From contig NZ_CP079105.1 of the NCBI RefSeq assembly GCF_019285775.1, forward strand, positions 930,001 to 994,000: DNA of 64,000 nt. The letters are read 5' to 3'. The position numbers were made by a program, and so were the translations under genes. Position 1 is the first letter of the stretch; each line of letters starts with the position of its first letter. Under the pieces are notes generated by a model. The model was not told where the DNA came from, ran no database searches, and worked only from the letters and a program-made list of their open reading frames with translations. Shown here piece after piece: positions 37,897-49,199 of the stretch. This DNA comes from Skermania piniformis. GTDB taxonomy: Bacteria; Actinomycetota; Actinomycetes; Mycobacteriales; Mycobacteriaceae.

Positions 37897-38487
37897 ATGA
37901 CTCACTCGAACGAGGAGTTGGACGCAGCGGTGGCTGCTGCCGCCCAGGGCGACCGGTTGGCGCTCAGTCGCGTTTTGGAGATCATCCGGCCGCTCGTCGT
38001 CCGATACTGCCGCGGCAAGTTCGGGGCCGGTGAACGCGGCCAACTCTCTGCCGACGACGTCGCGCAGGAAGTTTGCTTGGCGGTGATGACGGCGCTTCCG
38101 CGGTACGAAGATCAGGGCCGTCCGTTCATGGCGTTCGTCTACGGAATCGCCTCGCACAAAGTTGCCGATGCGCATCGCAACGTGTCGCGTAACAAGTCCG
38201 ACCCGACAGCCGAAGTACCAGATGTCATATCCACAGACCACGGGCCGGAGCAACGGGCCCTGGACTCGGAAGCGAGTCGGCAGGTGAGCAGCTTGCTGAG
38301 CACGCTTTCGGACAAGCATCGCGAGATTCTGGTTTTGCGGCTTGTGGTGGGTTTGTCGGCCGAGGAGACAGCAGCCGCGGTCGGCAGTACGGCAGGAGCA
38401 GTCCGCGTCGCCCAACATCGGGCGATTGCGAAGTTGAAGACTCAAGTGGCGAAGGCGGGTGAAATGTATGGCGAGGGATTGGCGTGA
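37897..38487 (+). CDS. sigD: RNA polymerase sigma factor SigD (ECF family)
   Basis: A 196-residue ECF sigma factor with region 2 (A-D-D-V-A-Q-E-V-C-L-A-V near residue 51 and F-M-A-F-V-Y-G-I-A-S-H-K-V-A-D near 75) and region 4 (L-S-D-K-H-R-E-I-L-V-L-R, then A-E-E-T-A-A-A-V-G-S-T-A-G-A-V-R). In mycobacteria SigD acts in stationary-phase and nutrient-stress expression. ATG 37897 gives the expected length. The 3' end overlaps the anti-sigma gene rsdA by 20 bp, coupling their production. Confidence 0.96.
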   Translation: MTHSNEELDAAVAAAAQGDRLALSRVLEIIRPLVVRYCRGKFGAGERGQLSADDVAQEVCLAVMTALPRYEDQGRPFMAFVYGIASHKVADAHRNVSRNKSDPTAEVPDVISTDHGPEQRALDSEASRQVSSLLSTLSDKHREILVLRLVVGLSAEETAAAVGSTAGAVRVAQHRAIAKLKTQVAKAGEMYGEGLA

Positions 38488-39517
38488 AGTCGGCAGCGAC
38501 TGGCGTCGCGACGAGCCCTACGCCGATCATTTCGACGACGGCGTTCCAGTCGATATCGCCGCAGTGCGGCGAGACGATGCGCTGATCGATGCGATCGCGG
38601 GGGATGGTCCGGTGGCCACCGACGATGACGATGAATATCGTCTCGCGGTGCTGCTCACCGCATGGCGTGCAGATATCGTAACAACACCGTTGCCCGCCGG
38701 TCCGGATTTGGACACGGTAGCCGACCTGGTCGAGCAGGAGCTGGCGGCGGTGCGCAGTCGGCGCAGCATCGGCAGTCGGCTCTGGCTGGTTCGACCGATC
38801 GCCGGTGCGGCCGCGCTGGTTGCGCTGGCGATGGGTGGGATGACCGCGATCTCCTACAACGCAGAGCCGGGTGACCCGCTCTGGAAAGTCAAGGAAGTCG
38901 TATTCGCCGATCAGGCCGATTCGACGGTGGCCCAGGTCGATACCCGATCGGACCTGAATCACGCCGAAGAGCTGTTGTCCACCGGCAATGCGCCGGAAGC
39001 GAAGATGTATCTGGACCGGGCCAGTCAGCGTGTCGGCGACGTGGGCGACACCAGAAATCGTGATCAGCTGCTCGATCGTTGGAACGAGCTGATGAACAAG
39101 GTCAACACGTTGTCGCAGTCGCCGACGACGCCGGCGGCGCCTGCGGTGGTTGTTCCGACCACGGTCGACCCGGCGTTGACCATTCCCCAGCTGCCGTCCA
39201 CGGCGGTTCTGGTGCCGACGATGACCGATACGCCGAGCTTTCCCACGGTCCCGGGATTGCCCGGAGTGCAGTTGCCGCCCGAAGCCACATTGCCGACCAT
39301 CCCGTCGCTTCCGCAATTCGGGGGTGGTACGGCGCCGAAAGTCGAAGTACCGCAGATCGATCCACCGACGGTGGAAGTGCCCAGCGTGAGTGTGCCCACC
39401 ATGCCGTCGCTTCCGGCGGCAACCGTGCCGGGGTCGATTCCGTCGAATCTGACCGTTCCGTCGGTTCCCTCCGTGCCGACGGTGGAAATCCCGGAACTAC
39501 CGGCGCCGTTGAACTGA
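38468..39517 (+). CDS. rsdA: Anti-sigma-D factor RsdA
   Basis: A 349-residue membrane protein overlapping sigD. The cytosolic N-terminus holds the sigma-binding motif V-R-R-D-D-A-L-I-D-A-I-A near residue 35. A transmembrane helix (P-I-A-G-A-A-A-L-V-A-L-A-M-G-G) lies at about 113-128, followed by a helical extracytoplasmic domain (H-A-E-E-L-L-S-T-G-N near 167) and a long Pro/Val/Thr-rich tail of P-S-V-P-T-V-E type repeats. RsdA holds SigD inactive and in M. tuberculosis is degraded after proteolytic activation. ATG 38468 chosen; GTG 38459 is also in frame. Confidence 0.92.
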   Translation: MARDWREVGSDWRRDEPYADHFDDGVPVDIAAVRRDDALIDAIAGDGPVATDDDDEYRLAVLLTAWRADIVTTPLPAGPDLDTVADLVEQELAAVRSRRSIGSRLWLVRPIAGAAALVALAMGGMTAISYNAEPGDPLWKVKEVVFADQADSTVAQVDTRSDLNHAEELLSTGNAPEAKMYLDRASQRVGDVGDTRNRDQLLDRWNELMNKVNTLSQSPTTPAAPAVVVPTTVDPALTIPQLPSTAVLVPTMTDTPSFPTVPGLPGVQLPPEATLPTIPSLPQFGGGTAPKVEVPQIDPPTVEVPSVSVPTMPSLPAATVPGSIPSNLTVPSVPSVPTVEIPELPAPLN

Positions 39518-39541
39518 TCGATTCGCGCAATCGATATGGCA

Positions 39542-39580
39542 TCGAAATAGGCCCGTCCGCGTCGGACGGGCCTATTTCGA
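39542..39580. terminator. Perfect 18-bp hairpin terminator after rsdA
   Basis: Arms 39542-39559 and 39563-39580 are exact reverse complements with a 3-nt loop. The stem ends in an A/T-rich segment, giving a T-rich end on both strands. It separates rsdA from the convergent gene ending at 39608. Confidence 0.92.
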
Positions 39581-39583
39581 TAA

Positions 39584-41749
<2,166 letters not shown>

Positions 41750-41867
41750 GCGGCACGTCCTGAAGAGCTCGCGCAGCGGCACCCCCTACACTGCCCGCTG
41801 AGCGGCGCGGTCACGCGTACGCCGATTTCGCGCGGGGTCGGTCCGGCGCGGGGAGGGAGAAAACGGG

Positions 41868-43022
41868 GTGCGCGATATGGTCGAGATCGGCTTGGGCCGC
41901 ACTGCTCGCCGGACCTATCGCCTGGACGACATCGACATCGTGCCGTCGCGGCGCACGCGGTCGTCCAAGCATGTGTCGCTCGGCTGGCAGCTGGATGCAT
42001 ACCGGTTCGACGTGCCGATCCTGGCCCATCCGACCGACGCGCTGGTATCGCCCGATTTTGCGATCGAGCTGGGTCGCCTCGGTGGGCTGGGAGTGCTCAA
42101 CGGTGAGGGGCTGTGGGCCCGGCACGCCGATGTCGAGGAGAAGTTGGCTCGGCTCGTCGACCTGGCCGAGACCGCGGAGCACCCGGAGATACCGATCGCC
42201 GCGCTCCAGGAGTTGCATCGTGCGCCGGTGCAGCCGGAGCTACTGACGGCAGCGGTGGCCACCATCCACGCGGCCGGAGTGACCACGGCGGTCCGGGTCA
42301 GCCCGCAGAACGCTCGTGCGTTGACCCCGGCGTTGGTGGCTGCGGGTATCGATCTGCTGGTTGTCCAGGGCACGATCATCTCGGCCGAGCATGTCGGAGC
42401 GAAGAGTCCGGAGGGAACGGGCACCGAGCCGCTGAACCTGAAGACCTTCATCGCCGAGCTCGACGTGCCGGTCGTCGCGGGCGGGGTGAGCGATCACCGA
42501 ACCGCGCTGCACTTGATGCGGACCGGTGCGGCCGGCGTGATCGTCGGCTACGGTTCCGCCGGCGCGGTGACCACGACCGGCGAGGTGCTCGGTATCGGGG
42601 TGCCGATGGCCACCGCGATCGCCGATGCCGCTGCGGCCCGGCGCGACTACCTCGACGAAACCGGCGGCCGCTACGTGCACGTCATCGCCGACGGGGGCAT
42701 CGGTTGCTCGGGCGAGCTGGCCAAGGCCATCGCCTGTGGCGCGGACGCGGCGATGCTCGGTGCTCCGCTGGCGGTCGCGGCCGAGTCGCCGGGCCGTGGC
42801 TGGTACTGGCCCGCTGCGGCTGCGCACCCGTCGCTACCGCGCGGGGTACCGCAGTCGGTGGGTCCGGTCGGGCGCCCGACGCTGGCTCAGGTATTGCACG
42901 GTCCGTCGCAGGATGCGAGTGGCGCGCTGAACCTGGTCGGTGGCTTGCGCCGGTCGATGGCCAAGTCCGGCTATTCCGATCTCAAGGAGTTCCAGAAGGT
43001 CGGTCTCAGCGTGCGGGGCTGA
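41868..43022 (+). CDS. guaB3: GuaB3 family IMP dehydrogenase-related protein
   Basis: A 384-residue TIM-barrel protein without CBS domains. The N-terminus V-E-I-G-L-G-R-T-A-R-R-T-Y and the sequence G-L-N-V-G-G-type end (L-N-L-V-G-G-L-R-R-S-M-A-K-S-G-Y) are typical of actinobacterial GuaB3. The catalytic-loop cysteine of IMPDH is not found in the usual context; recent work assigns GMP reductase activity to some GuaB3 proteins, but that is not testable here. GTG 41868 follows GGGAGG. The 3' end overlaps the convergent MMPL gene by 17 bp. Confidence 0.95.
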   Translation: MRDMVEIGLGRTARRTYRLDDIDIVPSRRTRSSKHVSLGWQLDAYRFDVPILAHPTDALVSPDFAIELGRLGGLGVLNGEGLWARHADVEEKLARLVDLAETAEHPEIPIAALQELHRAPVQPELLTAAVATIHAAGVTTAVRVSPQNARALTPALVAAGIDLLVVQGTIISAEHVGAKSPEGTGTEPLNLKTFIAELDVPVVAGGVSDHRTALHLMRTGAAGVIVGYGSAGAVTTTGEVLGIGVPMATAIADAAAARRDYLDETGGRYVHVIADGGIGCSGELAKAIACGADAAMLGAPLAVAAESPGRGWYWPAAAAHPSLPRGVPQSVGPVGRPTLAQVLHGPSQDASGALNLVGGLRRSMAKSGYSDLKEFQKVGLSVRG

Positions 43023-45183
43023 CGCTCGGCTCGGTGCCGTCGCTCATCTCCGCCGGGTCGTTCGGCTGTGCCGTATCCCCGTGCCCGGGCCACCACGCCC
43101 AGTGCCCGAGCAACGCCGTCAGCGCCGGGGTGAAGAACATCGACATCACGAATGCAGCTATCACGATGCCGAACGACAAGGCAAAGCCCATCGATACCAG
43201 CAGCGAGTTCCCGCCCAGCATCAGCGAGGCGAACGTGCCGGCCAGGATGACGCCCGCCGCCGCGATGGTCGGGCCGGCATGCCGGACTGCCTCGGCTGCC
43301 GCGGGCCGCGGTTCGCGCCCCGCCCGTGCTTCCTCCCGCAGCCGGGTGATCATCAGGATGTTGTAGTCCGTGCCCAGGGCCGTCACGAACAGGTAGATGT
43401 AGATCGGAAGCGTGAAGATCAGCCCGGACTCGTCGCGAACGTGCTGGAACACGATCACCGTCGCGCCCAACGTCGCGCCGAAGCCGAGGCCGACGGCAGC
43501 CATCAGGTACAGCGGAGCGACCAGTGCCCGCAGTACCAAGGCCAGGATCACCAGGATCACCAGCCCGGCCAGCGGGAACACCACGGCGTAGTCCCGGGTC
43601 ATCGCCCGCTGCATGTCGACGAACACCGACGGAGTACCGCCCACGTATGCCGAGGTGCCCGCCGGCGCGGCAGCATGCGCCGCGGTTCGGATCGGGCCCG
43701 CGACATCGTCCATCGCCTCGGTCGAGACCGGGTCGGCGGTCAGCACCACCGAGAACGCCGCGGCGGTACCGTCCGGTGACATTCGTGGCGGGAAGACCTG
43801 GGCGACACCGTCGGCACCGCGCAGCGCCTCGTTCATCGCGGTCAGCGCGGCGGGGTCGATCTTCCCGTCTTCGTCGGCCTTCAGGATGACCGGAACCGGC
43901 TCGGCGGCGCCGGCAGCGAAGTGTTGCCGGAACGTTTGCAGCGCTTCGGTGGATTCGGCCCCGCTGGGCAGGCTGGAGTTGAAATCGAACGAGGGATTGA
44001 AGCCGAAGGCGAACACCGCGAGACCGGCCAGCACCAGGCCGGACCCGGTCGCGAAAAGAGCAGGGCGGCGGCCGAGCGCGGTGCCCAGTCGGGCGAACCG
44101 AGCTCCGGTCGGCTCGGTGCGCCAGTTGCGGGACGGCCAGAACAGCGCCGGGCCGAGCACGGTGACGATCGCCGGCACCAGCGTGAGCACGGCCAGCATG
44201 GTCACCGCGACGGCGATCGCCAGCGCCGGCCCGATCGCCCGGAAGACGCTCAGCGAGCTCAGCAACAGCGCAAGAAACGCCACGATGACGACTCCGCCGG
44301 CCGAGGCGATCGCTTCGCCGGCTCGCGCCAACCCGTAACCGACGGCCGGGCGGGTCTCGCTCCCGTGGCGCAGCCGTTCCCGGTACCGGAACAAGAAGAA
44401 CAGGATGTAGTCGGTGCCGATGCCGTACAGCACGACGATCAGGATCACCTGGATCGACGAGTCCGCCTTCAGATCGAAGAGCTCGTTGGCGAACCCGATC
44501 AGGCCGGTGGCAACCGCGGACACCAAGCCGACAACCAAGATCGGCATGAGGCAGATGATCACGCTGCGGAAGATCAGGGCGAGCAGCAGCACGATCAGTC
44601 CGACGGTGGCGATCCCCACGACGGTCAGCGCGCTGTCGGTGGACTCCTGGCTGTCCAGCGCTTGGGGCACCGGCCCGGTCGTGCGGGCTCGCAGGTCGGT
44701 GTCCGACGCCAGTGCGGCGAGATCGTCGCGTAGCGCCTCGGCGTCCTCGATCGCGTCCGGGGTGTAGCCGGTCGAGCCGTGGGTCAGCCCGATGATGCCG
44801 AGCTGCACCATGCCGTCCGCCGATATGTTCGGCTTGCCGTCGGCGGAGGTGGTCGCGACCTGCGGTTGGAACGTGCGGGCGGCCAGCTGCGGGCCGAGTC
44901 GGTCGGCGATCCGGGTCACGGCGGAGCGGTCGGCCGAGGTCAGTGGGCTGCCGTCGGCCCGATCGAAGACGATGATCGCGCCCGGGGTGCTGTCCGCGGG
45001 GAAGTCCTGCGACTGCAGCTTCCCGGCTTGCACGGACTCGTAGTGTGCGGGCAGAAACTCGGACTCGTCGGTGGTCGTCTGCAACGTCGGCGCGGTAGCG
45101 AGCACGATCCCGGTGAGCACAAGCCAGGCAGCGATGACGTACCAGGGGCGACGCGAGACGAAGCGCCCGAGTGTCCGAAACAT
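43006..45183 (-). CDS. MMPL family RND transporter
   Basis: A 725-residue membrane protein with two similar halves, each a large extracytoplasmic domain and a membrane bundle. The proton-relay Asp-Tyr pairs are present in both halves: G-I-G-T-D-Y-I-L-F-F-L-F-R-Y-R-E and A-L-G-T-D-Y-N-I-L-M-I-T-R-L-R-E. MMPL proteins export lipids or siderophores in mycobacteria and siblings; the substrate here is unknown. ATG 45183 begins at M-F-R-T-L-G-R-F-V-S-R-R-P; the ribosome site is weak and a GTG at 45192 is possible. Divergent from choD (101 bp). Confidence 0.93.
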   Translation of the reverse strand: MFRTLGRFVSRRPWYVIAAWLVLTGIVLATAPTLQTTTDESEFLPAHYESVQAGKLQSQDFPADSTPGAIIVFDRADGSPLTSADRSAVTRIADRLGPQLAARTFQPQVATTSADGKPNISADGMVQLGIIGLTHGSTGYTPDAIEDAEALRDDLAALASDTDLRARTTGPVPQALDSQESTDSALTVVGIATVGLIVLLLALIFRSVIICLMPILVVGLVSAVATGLIGFANELFDLKADSSIQVILIVVLYGIGTDYILFFLFRYRERLRHGSETRPAVGYGLARAGEAIASAGGVVIVAFLALLLSSLSVFRAIGPALAIAVAVTMLAVLTLVPAIVTVLGPALFWPSRNWRTEPTGARFARLGTALGRRPALFATGSGLVLAGLAVFAFGFNPSFDFNSSLPSGAESTEALQTFRQHFAAGAAEPVPVILKADEDGKIDPAALTAMNEALRGADGVAQVFPPRMSPDGTAAAFSVVLTADPVSTEAMDDVAGPIRTAAHAAAPAGTSAYVGGTPSVFVDMQRAMTRDYAVVFPLAGLVILVILALVLRALVAPLYLMAAVGLGFGATLGATVIVFQHVRDESGLIFTLPIYIYLFVTALGTDYNILMITRLREEARAGREPRPAAAEAVRHAGPTIAAAGVILAGTFASLMLGGNSLLVSMGFALSFGIVIAAFVMSMFFTPALTALLGHWAWWPGHGDTAQPNDPAEMSDGTEPSVSPAR

Positions 45184-45284
45184 GGACGGCACCGTACCGC
45201 CGAGATCGTCGTCGCGTGCCGTGACCCCGTCGTGTCTTCCCGGAAGCCTCAACTGCGGCGGCTACCGGTCGATATGCTGACAGC

Positions 45285-47024
45285 ATGAGTAACGCGGCGG
45301 TTGTCGAGCCGGCGACAGATTTCGACGTGTTGGTTGTCGGTTCGGGTTTCGGTGGCAGCGTGACTGCGCTGCGGCTGGTGGAGAAAGGCTACTCGGTCGG
45401 CGTGCTGGAAGTCGGTCGACGGTTCGCCGACCGCGACTTCGCGAAGAACAGCTGGCACCTTCGGGACTACCTCTGGGCGCCGGGCCTCCGCTGTTTCGGT
45501 ATCCAGCGGATCCATCCGTTGAACAGCGTGCTGGTCGTCGCCGGCGCCGGGGTCGGGGGTGGCTCGCTGAACTATGCGAATACCCTGTACAAACCCCCGA
45601 TGCCGTTCTTCCATGATCGGCAATGGTCGGAGATCACCGACTGGTTCGACGAGTTGAGCCCGTATTACGAGCAGGCGCGCAAGATGCTGGGTGTGGTGCA
45701 GAATCCGCACCTGACGCCGGCCGATCAGGTGCTGAAATCGGTTGCAGCCGATATGGGGGTCGAGGACACATTCGTGGCAACCCCGGTCGGGGTGTTCTTC
45801 GGCGAGCCGGGCAAGACGGTCGCGGATCCGTTCTTCGGCGGGGTGGGTCCGGACCGTACCGGGTGCATCGAATGCGGCGAGTGCATGACCGGGTGCCGGC
45901 ACGGCGCGAAGAACACGCTCCTGAAGAACTATCTCTACCTGGCCGAACGCGGCGGCGCGCAGATTTTCCCGATGACCCGGGTGACCGCGCTGCGGCCGGT
46001 TCCGGACGGCAGCTGGGAGGTCGATACGCGGCGGACCGACGGCATGATTCGGCGGAACCCGCGTACGTTCACCGCAAAGCATGTGGTGTTGGCTGCCGGT
46101 ACCTGGGGCACGCAGAAGCTGCTGTTCGCGATGCGGGACCAGGGAGTTCTGCCGGAGCTGTCCGACCGGTTGGGGATGCAGACCCGGACCAATTCGGAGT
46201 CGGTGATGGGTGCAGCGAAGAAGCGGGTCGACCCGAACCTGGATCTGACCCGCGGAGTCGCGATCACCTCGTCGATCCATCCCACGTCGGACACCCACAT
46301 CGAATCGGTGCGGTACGGCAAGGGCTCCAATTTCATGGGGCTGCTGCAAACCCTGCTCACCGACGGGGGCGGCCGAATCCCGCGCTGGTTGAAGTTCGTG
46401 CTGCTGGTGCTGCGCCACCCCTTGCAGCTGCGGTACATGACGCCACGTCGGTGGAGTGAGCGGTCGATGATCGTGCTGGTGATGCAGCACCTGGACAACT
46501 CGATCACGACGTTCACCAAGCGAGGTCTGTTCGGTCGCCGGCGGTACACGAGCAAACCCGGACACGGCGAGCCGAGCCCGAGCTGGATACCGGTCGGTAA
46601 CGAAGCCACCCGGCGGATCGCCGCCAAGATCGACGGAGTGGCCGGCGGCACCTGGGGTGAGTTGGCGAATATCCCGCTCACCGCGCATTATCTCGGTGGC
46701 GCAGTGATCGGTGCGGACGCCGAGCAGGGAGTGATAGATCCCTACCACCGGGTATACGGCTATCCGACGTTGAGCGTCGTGGACGGCGCCGCGGTATCGG
46801 CGAATCTCGGAGTGAATCCCTCGCTGACCATTGCCGCTCAGGCCGAGCGGGCCGCTGCGTTGTGGCCGAACAAGGGTGAGCTGGACCTGCGACCGGAGCA
46901 AGGTGCGGGGTATCGGCGGATCGACCCGGTGCAGCCGCAGCTGCCGATCGTGCCGGCCGATGCGCCGGGGGCCTTGGTATTGCCGATCGTCGGTTTCGGA
47001 CACCCGGAACGCATCGTCAGCTGA
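45285..47024 (+). CDS. choD: ChoD-type GMC oxidoreductase (putative cholesterol/3-beta-hydroxysteroid oxidase)
   Basis: A 579-residue FAD enzyme of the glucose-methanol-choline family. The dinucleotide motif V-V-G-S-G-F-G-G-S-V-T-A is at about residues 17-28; V-V-A-G-A-G-V-G-G-G-S-L-N-Y follows near 85. A four-cysteine motif C-I-E-C-G-E-C-M-T-G-C-R-H-G-A-K-N (about 189-205) is typical of the ChoD group. The C-terminal motif (S-V-V-D-G-A-A-V-S-A-N-L-G-V-N-P) carries FAD/active-site residues. ChoD is the M. tuberculosis Rv3409c homologue by position after guaB3; in mycobacteria its cholesterol oxidase activity is disputed. Confidence 0.93.
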   Translation: MSNAAVVEPATDFDVLVVGSGFGGSVTALRLVEKGYSVGVLEVGRRFADRDFAKNSWHLRDYLWAPGLRCFGIQRIHPLNSVLVVAGAGVGGGSLNYANTLYKPPMPFFHDRQWSEITDWFDELSPYYEQARKMLGVVQNPHLTPADQVLKSVAADMGVEDTFVATPVGVFFGEPGKTVADPFFGGVGPDRTGCIECGECMTGCRHGAKNTLLKNYLYLAERGGAQIFPMTRVTALRPVPDGSWEVDTRRTDGMIRRNPRTFTAKHVVLAAGTWGTQKLLFAMRDQGVLPELSDRLGMQTRTNSESVMGAAKKRVDPNLDLTRGVAITSSIHPTSDTHIESVRYGKGSNFMGLLQTLLTDGGGRIPRWLKFVLLVLRHPLQLRYMTPRRWSERSMIVLVMQHLDNSITTFTKRGLFGRRRYTSKPGHGEPSPSWIPVGNEATRRIAAKIDGVAGGTWGELANIPLTAHYLGGAVIGADAEQGVIDPYHRVYGYPTLSVVDGAAVSANLGVNPSLTIAAQAERAAALWPNKGELDLRPEQGAGYRRIDPVQPQLPIVPADAPGALVLPIVGFGHPERIVS

Positions 47025-47188
47025 GTTCTCGCGCACCGAACTGTGGTCCGCCTCGCCGGGCTCGGCCGTCACGCGACATCCGGGCTGGTAGGGGCAGGTA
47101 TTGATCTATGCTATTGCATCCGATACTTTTGGAGCCAGCAGCTTGCTGGTGTCGGGGGATACAACTGCGCACGCCGCAAGGAGTGGTA

Positions 47189-47230
47189 TGGGCCCGAGCA
47201 ATTCCAGCCTGAAAGTCGTTGTCGTCTAAC
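47189..47230 (+). other. Possible 13-codon leader peptide upstream of an SDR gene
   Basis: ATG 47189 is preceded by a strong AAGGAG site six bases upstream and encodes M-G-P-S-N-S-S-L-K-V-V-V-V before TAA. It lies 80 bp before the SDR gene, in a 285-bp AT-richer interval (47025-47309) that otherwise shows no gene. Four consecutive Val codons could suit a leader peptide, but no attenuator hairpin pair is evident. Confidence 0.25.
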
Positions 47231-47309
47231 CAAATAGATCGGTTCAGTTTCGGCTGCTATTCGGAAGTCGGCTGCACGCCGCCGTATATAGAGAGTGCAC
47301 CCAGTCCTC

Positions 47310-48197
47310 ATGTCCAATTTCTCCGATACCGTACAGCGGTCGGATCAGGTGAGCCCGGCGGTAGTCGACTCGAATCCCATCGAACTGGATTCGGCGCACG
47401 AGGAACATTCGGCGCAGGAAGAAGCAACGCACGTGCCGCCGGCAAGTCGGCGCCCGGTAGCGGCCGTCACCGGCTGCACGTCCGGCCTCGGCCGGGCATT
47501 TGCCGTCGAACTTGCCACTCGGGGTAACGACATGGTGCTCGTCGGTCGCAACGCTGCCGCCGTCGCGGAGCTCGCCGACGAGTTGCGGCGCAATCACGGT
47601 GCGGTGGTCGAGGAACTTGTGGCCGACCTCGAGCAGTCGAACGATCGGGCACGGGTGGTGGCGCGGCTGGAGCAAGGGGTCACCGCGTTGGTCAACAACG
47701 CCGGATACGCGACCCCGGGCGACTTCTGGACACTCGACCCCGAGGCGATCGAAGCCGAGCTGGCAGTGAATGTTACTGCTGTGCTGCAGTTTACCCGTGC
47801 AGCGTTGCCGTCGATGCTGGCTGCGGCGGACGGCATGATCATCAACGTCGCCAGTATTTCCGGCCTGATCACCGGCGCCACCGGCGCTTACGGTGCCGAA
47901 AAGGCTTGGGTGATCAAATTTTCCGAGGGACTGGCCGGCCAGGTGGGGCCGAGTGGGGTTCGGGTGCAGGCGTTGTGCCCGGGTTTCATGGATACCCCAT
48001 TTCACCAACGGGTCGGTAACAAGCCGGAGGATTTTCCGAAACCGCTGGTGATCAGCGTCGACGACGTGGTCAAGGGCAGCCTCGCCGATATCGAGAAGGG
48101 CTGGGCGGTAAGCGTTCCGGGGTGGCGAATCAAGTTCGTCGCGATGCTCAATCGGTTCAGTCCGCGCCGGTGGGTGTGGAAGTTCGACAGTCCCTGA
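47310..48197 (+). CDS. Short-chain dehydrogenase/reductase, copy 1 of a tandem pair
   Basis: A 295-residue SDR with an N-terminal Ser/Glu-rich extension of about 45 residues before the Rossmann domain. T-G-C-T-S-G-L-G is the cofactor loop, N-N-A-G-Y the structural motif, and Ser (V-A-S-I-S-G) with Y-G-A-E-K the catalytic residues. NAD(P)-dependent alcohol/ketone oxidoreduction on an unknown substrate. Closely related to the next gene over its whole SDR domain, including the C-terminal S-P-R-R-W-x-W-K. ATG 47310 has a poor ribosome site; GTG 47295 is an alternative. Confidence 0.88.
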   Translation: MSNFSDTVQRSDQVSPAVVDSNPIELDSAHEEHSAQEEATHVPPASRRPVAAVTGCTSGLGRAFAVELATRGNDMVLVGRNAAAVAELADELRRNHGAVVEELVADLEQSNDRARVVARLEQGVTALVNNAGYATPGDFWTLDPEAIEAELAVNVTAVLQFTRAALPSMLAAADGMIINVASISGLITGATGAYGAEKAWVIKFSEGLAGQVGPSGVRVQALCPGFMDTPFHQRVGNKPEDFPKPLVISVDDVVKGSLADIEKGWAVSVPGWRIKFVAMLNRFSPRRWVWKFDSP

Positions 48198-48245
48198 TCC
48201 GGCCGACGGCCTGACGTCCTCGAGTCGATCGCTCGAGGCGTATCG

Positions 48246-48270
48246 ATCCGCCCTCGGCGGATATCTCTTT
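48246..48270 (+). terminator. Short hairpin with T-rich tail between the SDR copies
   Basis: Stem ATCCGCC/GGCGGAT (48246-48252, 48256-48262), 3-nt loop, then ATCTCTTT. A second inverted repeat (CCTCGAG...CTCGAGG, 48218-48238) lies just upstream. Together they probably end transcription of the first SDR gene, so the second has its own promoter. Confidence 0.6.
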
Positions 48271-48349
48271 GTTGTATGTGCAGCACGATGCTTTACGAAC
48301 ACCACGTTTGTGACACCAACGCTTGCGAAACACGGAGAGTGTGGTCGAG

Positions 48350-49132
48350 ATGTCCAGTTCGGATTCGGAAACCGACGTCGCCCCGGCCCGGCCGGTTGCC
48401 CTGGTCACCGGCGCTACCTCGGGATTGGGTAAAGCATTTGCCACGGAGTTGGCCGGCCGGGGCTACGACCTGGTGTTGGTCGGCCGCAATGCCGAGCGGT
48501 TGGCCGACGTTGCCGGTGAGTTGGAGCGCAACCACGGGGCGCTGGTCGAGCAGCTGGTCGCCGACCTGGAGCAGGAGTCGAGCCGGGCTCGGGTCGTTGC
48601 CCGGTTGTCCCAGGGCGTCACCGCGCTGGTGAACAATGCGGGCTACGGCAATTACGAGCATTTCTGGACGACCGATATCGAGGTCATCCGGGCCGAGATG
48701 GCGGTCAATATCACTGCGGTACTGGAGTTCACCCGGGCAGCCGTGCCGCCGATGCTCGCCGCCGACAACGGAATGATCATCAATGTCGCGAGTATCTCCG
48801 GCCTCTACACCGGTCCGGCCGGGACGTACGCTGCCGAGAAGGCATGGGTGATTCGGTTGTCCGAGGGCCTGGCTCATCAGTTGCAGTCCACCGGGGTCCG
48901 GGTCCAAGCGCTCTGCCCGGGCTTCATGGAGACACCGTTCATCGAGCGGGCCGGGATCGAGGTCGACCGAGTCCCGAAACAACTGCTGATCGGTATCGAC
49001 GAGGTGGTGAAGACCAGCCTCGGCGACATCGAGAAAGGCTGGGTGGTCAGCGTTCCCGGCCGTCGGATCAAGTTTCTCACCATGCTGAACCGACATTCGC
49101 CGCGCCGCCGGGCGTGGAAAATCGGCGTCTGA
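48350..49132 (+). CDS. Short-chain dehydrogenase/reductase, copy 2 of a tandem pair
   Basis: A 260-residue SDR, family-typical length, with cofactor loop T-G-A-T-S-G-L-G, N-N-A-G-Y, catalytic Ser in V-A-S-I-S-G and Y-A-A-E-K. It lacks the N-terminal extension of copy 1 but otherwise aligns to it end to end (for example L-V-G-R-N-A, V-T-A-L-V-N-N-A-G-Y, V-Q-A-L-C-P-G-F-M, D-I-E-K-G-W). ATG 48350 has GGAGAG about ten bases upstream. Substrate unknown. Followed by a strong terminator. Confidence 0.9.
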   Translation: MSSSDSETDVAPARPVALVTGATSGLGKAFATELAGRGYDLVLVGRNAERLADVAGELERNHGALVEQLVADLEQESSRARVVARLSQGVTALVNNAGYGNYEHFWTTDIEVIRAEMAVNITAVLEFTRAAVPPMLAADNGMIINVASISGLYTGPAGTYAAEKAWVIRLSEGLAHQLQSTGVRVQALCPGFMETPFIERAGIEVDRVPKQLLIGIDEVVKTSLGDIEKGWVVSVPGRRIKFLTMLNRHSPRRRAWKIGV

Positions 49133-49140
49133 GACCAGAT

Positions 49141-49177
49141 AGCGAAAAGCCGATCCGGACCGGATCGGCTTTTCGCT
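49141..49177. terminator. Perfect 17-bp hairpin terminator after SDR copy 2
   Basis: Arms 49141-49157 and 49161-49177 are exact reverse complements with a 3-nt loop, and the stem contains an A4/T4 block at its base. Lies between convergent genes (SDR and mycolyltransferase) and can act on both strands. Confidence 0.92.
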
Positions 49178-49199
49178 GTGACGGGATCGGGACGTCTGC

